Assembly: GCA_964630015.1 (NCBI GenBank)
Contig: CAZVTJ010000047.1
Span: forward strand, 1-7,136
Direction of reading: 5' to 3'
DNA length: 7,136 nucleotides
Source of the DNA: CAZERT01 sp964630015
GTDB taxonomy: Bacteria; Patescibacteriota; Microgenomatia; UBA10105; UBA927
Part shown: piece by piece, positions 6,097 to 7,136 of the stretch
Layout: each line of letters begins with the position of its first letter
Position numbering within the stretch: position 1 is the first letter of the stretch
Program-made: the position numbers and the translations under genes
The notes under the pieces: generated by a model
Told to the model about the DNA's origin: nothing
The model's database searches: none
Seen by the model: the letters and a program-made list of their open reading frames with translations, nothing else

Positions 6097-7136
6097 ATTT
6101 TTTTCCGCATGGCAGCATGCTTCAAAAACCAAACAGGAGCGCAGGCGTCCTGATACCGGTCTTGTTATCCTTATTATCGGAATATCGCTGTTTGGGATTC
6201 TGATGGTATACGATTCATCGCTGGTCCTTTCGCTTCGGGATTTTAATACTCCGTACCACTTCGTAACCGAGCAAATCCAGTGGCTATTGATAGGATATGC
6301 CGTATTCATTCTCTGTTCCAGATTGCCCTATACCGTTTGGAAAAATGCCGCCCTGCCGGGACTCGTCGGAACGCTTATCCTTCTTGTGATGGTATTTATT
6401 CCCGGTCTTGGAGTGAAGGCGTTGGGGGCGCACCGATGGATTAAAATAGGAACGGTTATCCTGCAGCCGTCCGAACTTGCCAAGGCAAGCCTTGTGTTGT
6501 ATTTGAGCGCCTGGTTTGTGAGGAAGGAAAAGGGGAGGTTCGGATCATTTATTCTGCTTTTAGGAATGGTGATCGGGCTTATTTTACTCCAGCCCGACAT
6601 GGGAACGGCGATGATTCTTACCATTACGGCACTCGGGCTCTATTTCATTTCCGGTGCGCCGCTTTCCCATTTTGCAATCATCCTTCCCGTTTTTGTTGCC
6701 GCTGCACTGCTTTTGGCCGTTATTTCCCCGTATCGTTTTGCCCGTCTTACGACGTTTATGAATCCGGAAAAAGATCCGCTTGGTGCAGGGTATCAAATCC
6801 GGCAATCGCTGTTGGCCCTTGGTTCGGGTGGGCTTACCGGAATCGGGATCGGAATGTCCCGGCAAAAATATGAATACCTTCCGGAGGCAAATACAGATTC
6901 GATTTTTGCAATCGTGGGCGAGGAGTTCGGGTTTATCGGTACTGTCAGTGTCGTTACTGCCTATGTATTTTTGATTATTCGCGGGTTGAAAATTGCCGCA
7001 TCGGTAAGCGATCCGTTTGGAAGACTGTTTGCATCGGGTATAACCTATTGGTTGGGAATCCAGGCGTTCATGAATATTGCGGCATCCATCGCGCTTATTC
7101 CGCTTACCGGAATACCGCTTCCTTTGATATCATCAG
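6068..7136 (+). CDS. ftsW: Cell-division peptidoglycan polymerase FtsW (3' truncated)
   Basis: A SEDS-family membrane protein, 356 residues visible and still open at the window edge. FtsW polymerises lipid II glycan at the division site together with a partner transpeptidase. A basic cytoplasmic tail of about 28 residues precedes the first helix (GLVILIIGISLFGILMVYDSS, of which 31-49 is the core). Family signatures follow: GAHRWIKIG (120-128; usually GARRWI), LQPSELAKA (132-140), LQPDMGTA (174-181), then NPEKDPLGAGYQ (232-243) with Q-S-L-L-A-L-G-S-G-G (246-255) and YLPEANTDSIFAIVGEEFGF (270-289). Asp277 in this loop matches, I believe, the aspartate shown to be essential in studied SEDS proteins. 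The window ends in GIPLPLISS, just before the expected Y-G-G-S-S, so only a short C-terminal part is missing. RodA is the alternative, but the murD neighbour and the LGSGG...QK..YLPE pattern favour FtsW. Confidence 0.93.
   Translation, partial: MKSLRVFIREFFSAWQHASKTKQERRRPDTGLVILIIGISLFGILMVYDSSLVLSLRDFNTPYHFVTEQIQWLLIGYAVFILCSRLPYTVWKNAALPGLVGTLILLVMVFIPGLGVKALGAHRWIKIGTVILQPSELAKASLVLYLSAWFVRKEKGRFGSFILLLGMVIGLILLQPDMGTAMILTITALGLYFISGAPLSHFAIILPVFVAAALLLAVISPYRFARLTTFMNPEKDPLGAGYQIRQSLLALGSGGLTGIGIGMSRQKYEYLPEANTDSIFAIVGEEFGFIGTVSVVTAYVFLIIRGLKIAASVSDPFGRLFASGITYWLGIQAFMNIAASIALIPLTGIPLPLISS

Overview
This 7,136-base window is a tightly packed, single-strand (+) cluster of envelope genes from a bacterium. 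It holds eight coding regions, the first and last cut by the window edges. There is no RNA gene, mobile element, CRISPR array or phage module. The organism is probably a small-genome bacterium of the Patescibacteria (CPR) type. That is inference from gene style: compact MraY, MurD and FtsW proteins with non-standard signature motifs, a FemAB-like protein and a DegT aminotransferase packed with overlapping starts, and base composition near the middle of the range. Several genes end in TGA exactly where their families end (the DegT, MBL, YvlD-like, FemAB and MurD products). UGA is therefore a normal stop, which argues against the UGA=glycine lineages (Gracilibacteria, Absconditabacteria) and against mycoplasmas.

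Layout. Positions 1-428 hold the C-terminal part of a DegT/DnrJ/EryC1/StrS-type sugar aminotransferase. At 425-1066 is a metallo-beta-lactamase-fold hydrolase of the glyoxalase II type. At 1068-1406 is a small four-helix membrane protein of the YvlD / 'phage holin 4_2' family. At 1403-2404 is a FemAB-like aminoacyl transferase. These four are joined by 4-base overlaps or a 1-base gap. A 60-base spacer (2405-2464), the only sizeable gap, carries inverted repeats that can pair in two mutually exclusive ways. After it come an undecaprenol/diacylglycerol kinase (2465-2839), mraY (2847-3893), murI (3896-4699), murD (4711-6096) and a 3'-truncated ftsW (6068-7136).

How the genes fit together. The second half is a lipid II line. 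The kinase can supply undecaprenyl phosphate, MraY joins it to UDP-MurNAc-pentapeptide to make lipid I, MurI supplies D-glutamate, MurD attaches D-glutamate to UDP-MurNAc-L-Ala, and FtsW polymerises lipid II at the septum. Order mraY-murD-ftsW is the classic division/cell-wall order with murI inserted. The FemAB-like protein probably modifies the peptide stem or cross-bridge. The aminotransferase suggests surface-sugar synthesis upstream. The MBL hydrolase and YvlD-like membrane protein have no assigned role here; their tight coupling makes an envelope role plausible but unproven. I found no clear evidence of a wholly new system. The points most worth a second look are the MraY with a degraded His-His-His signature, the spacer with competing hairpins, and the MBL/YvlD/FemAB module.
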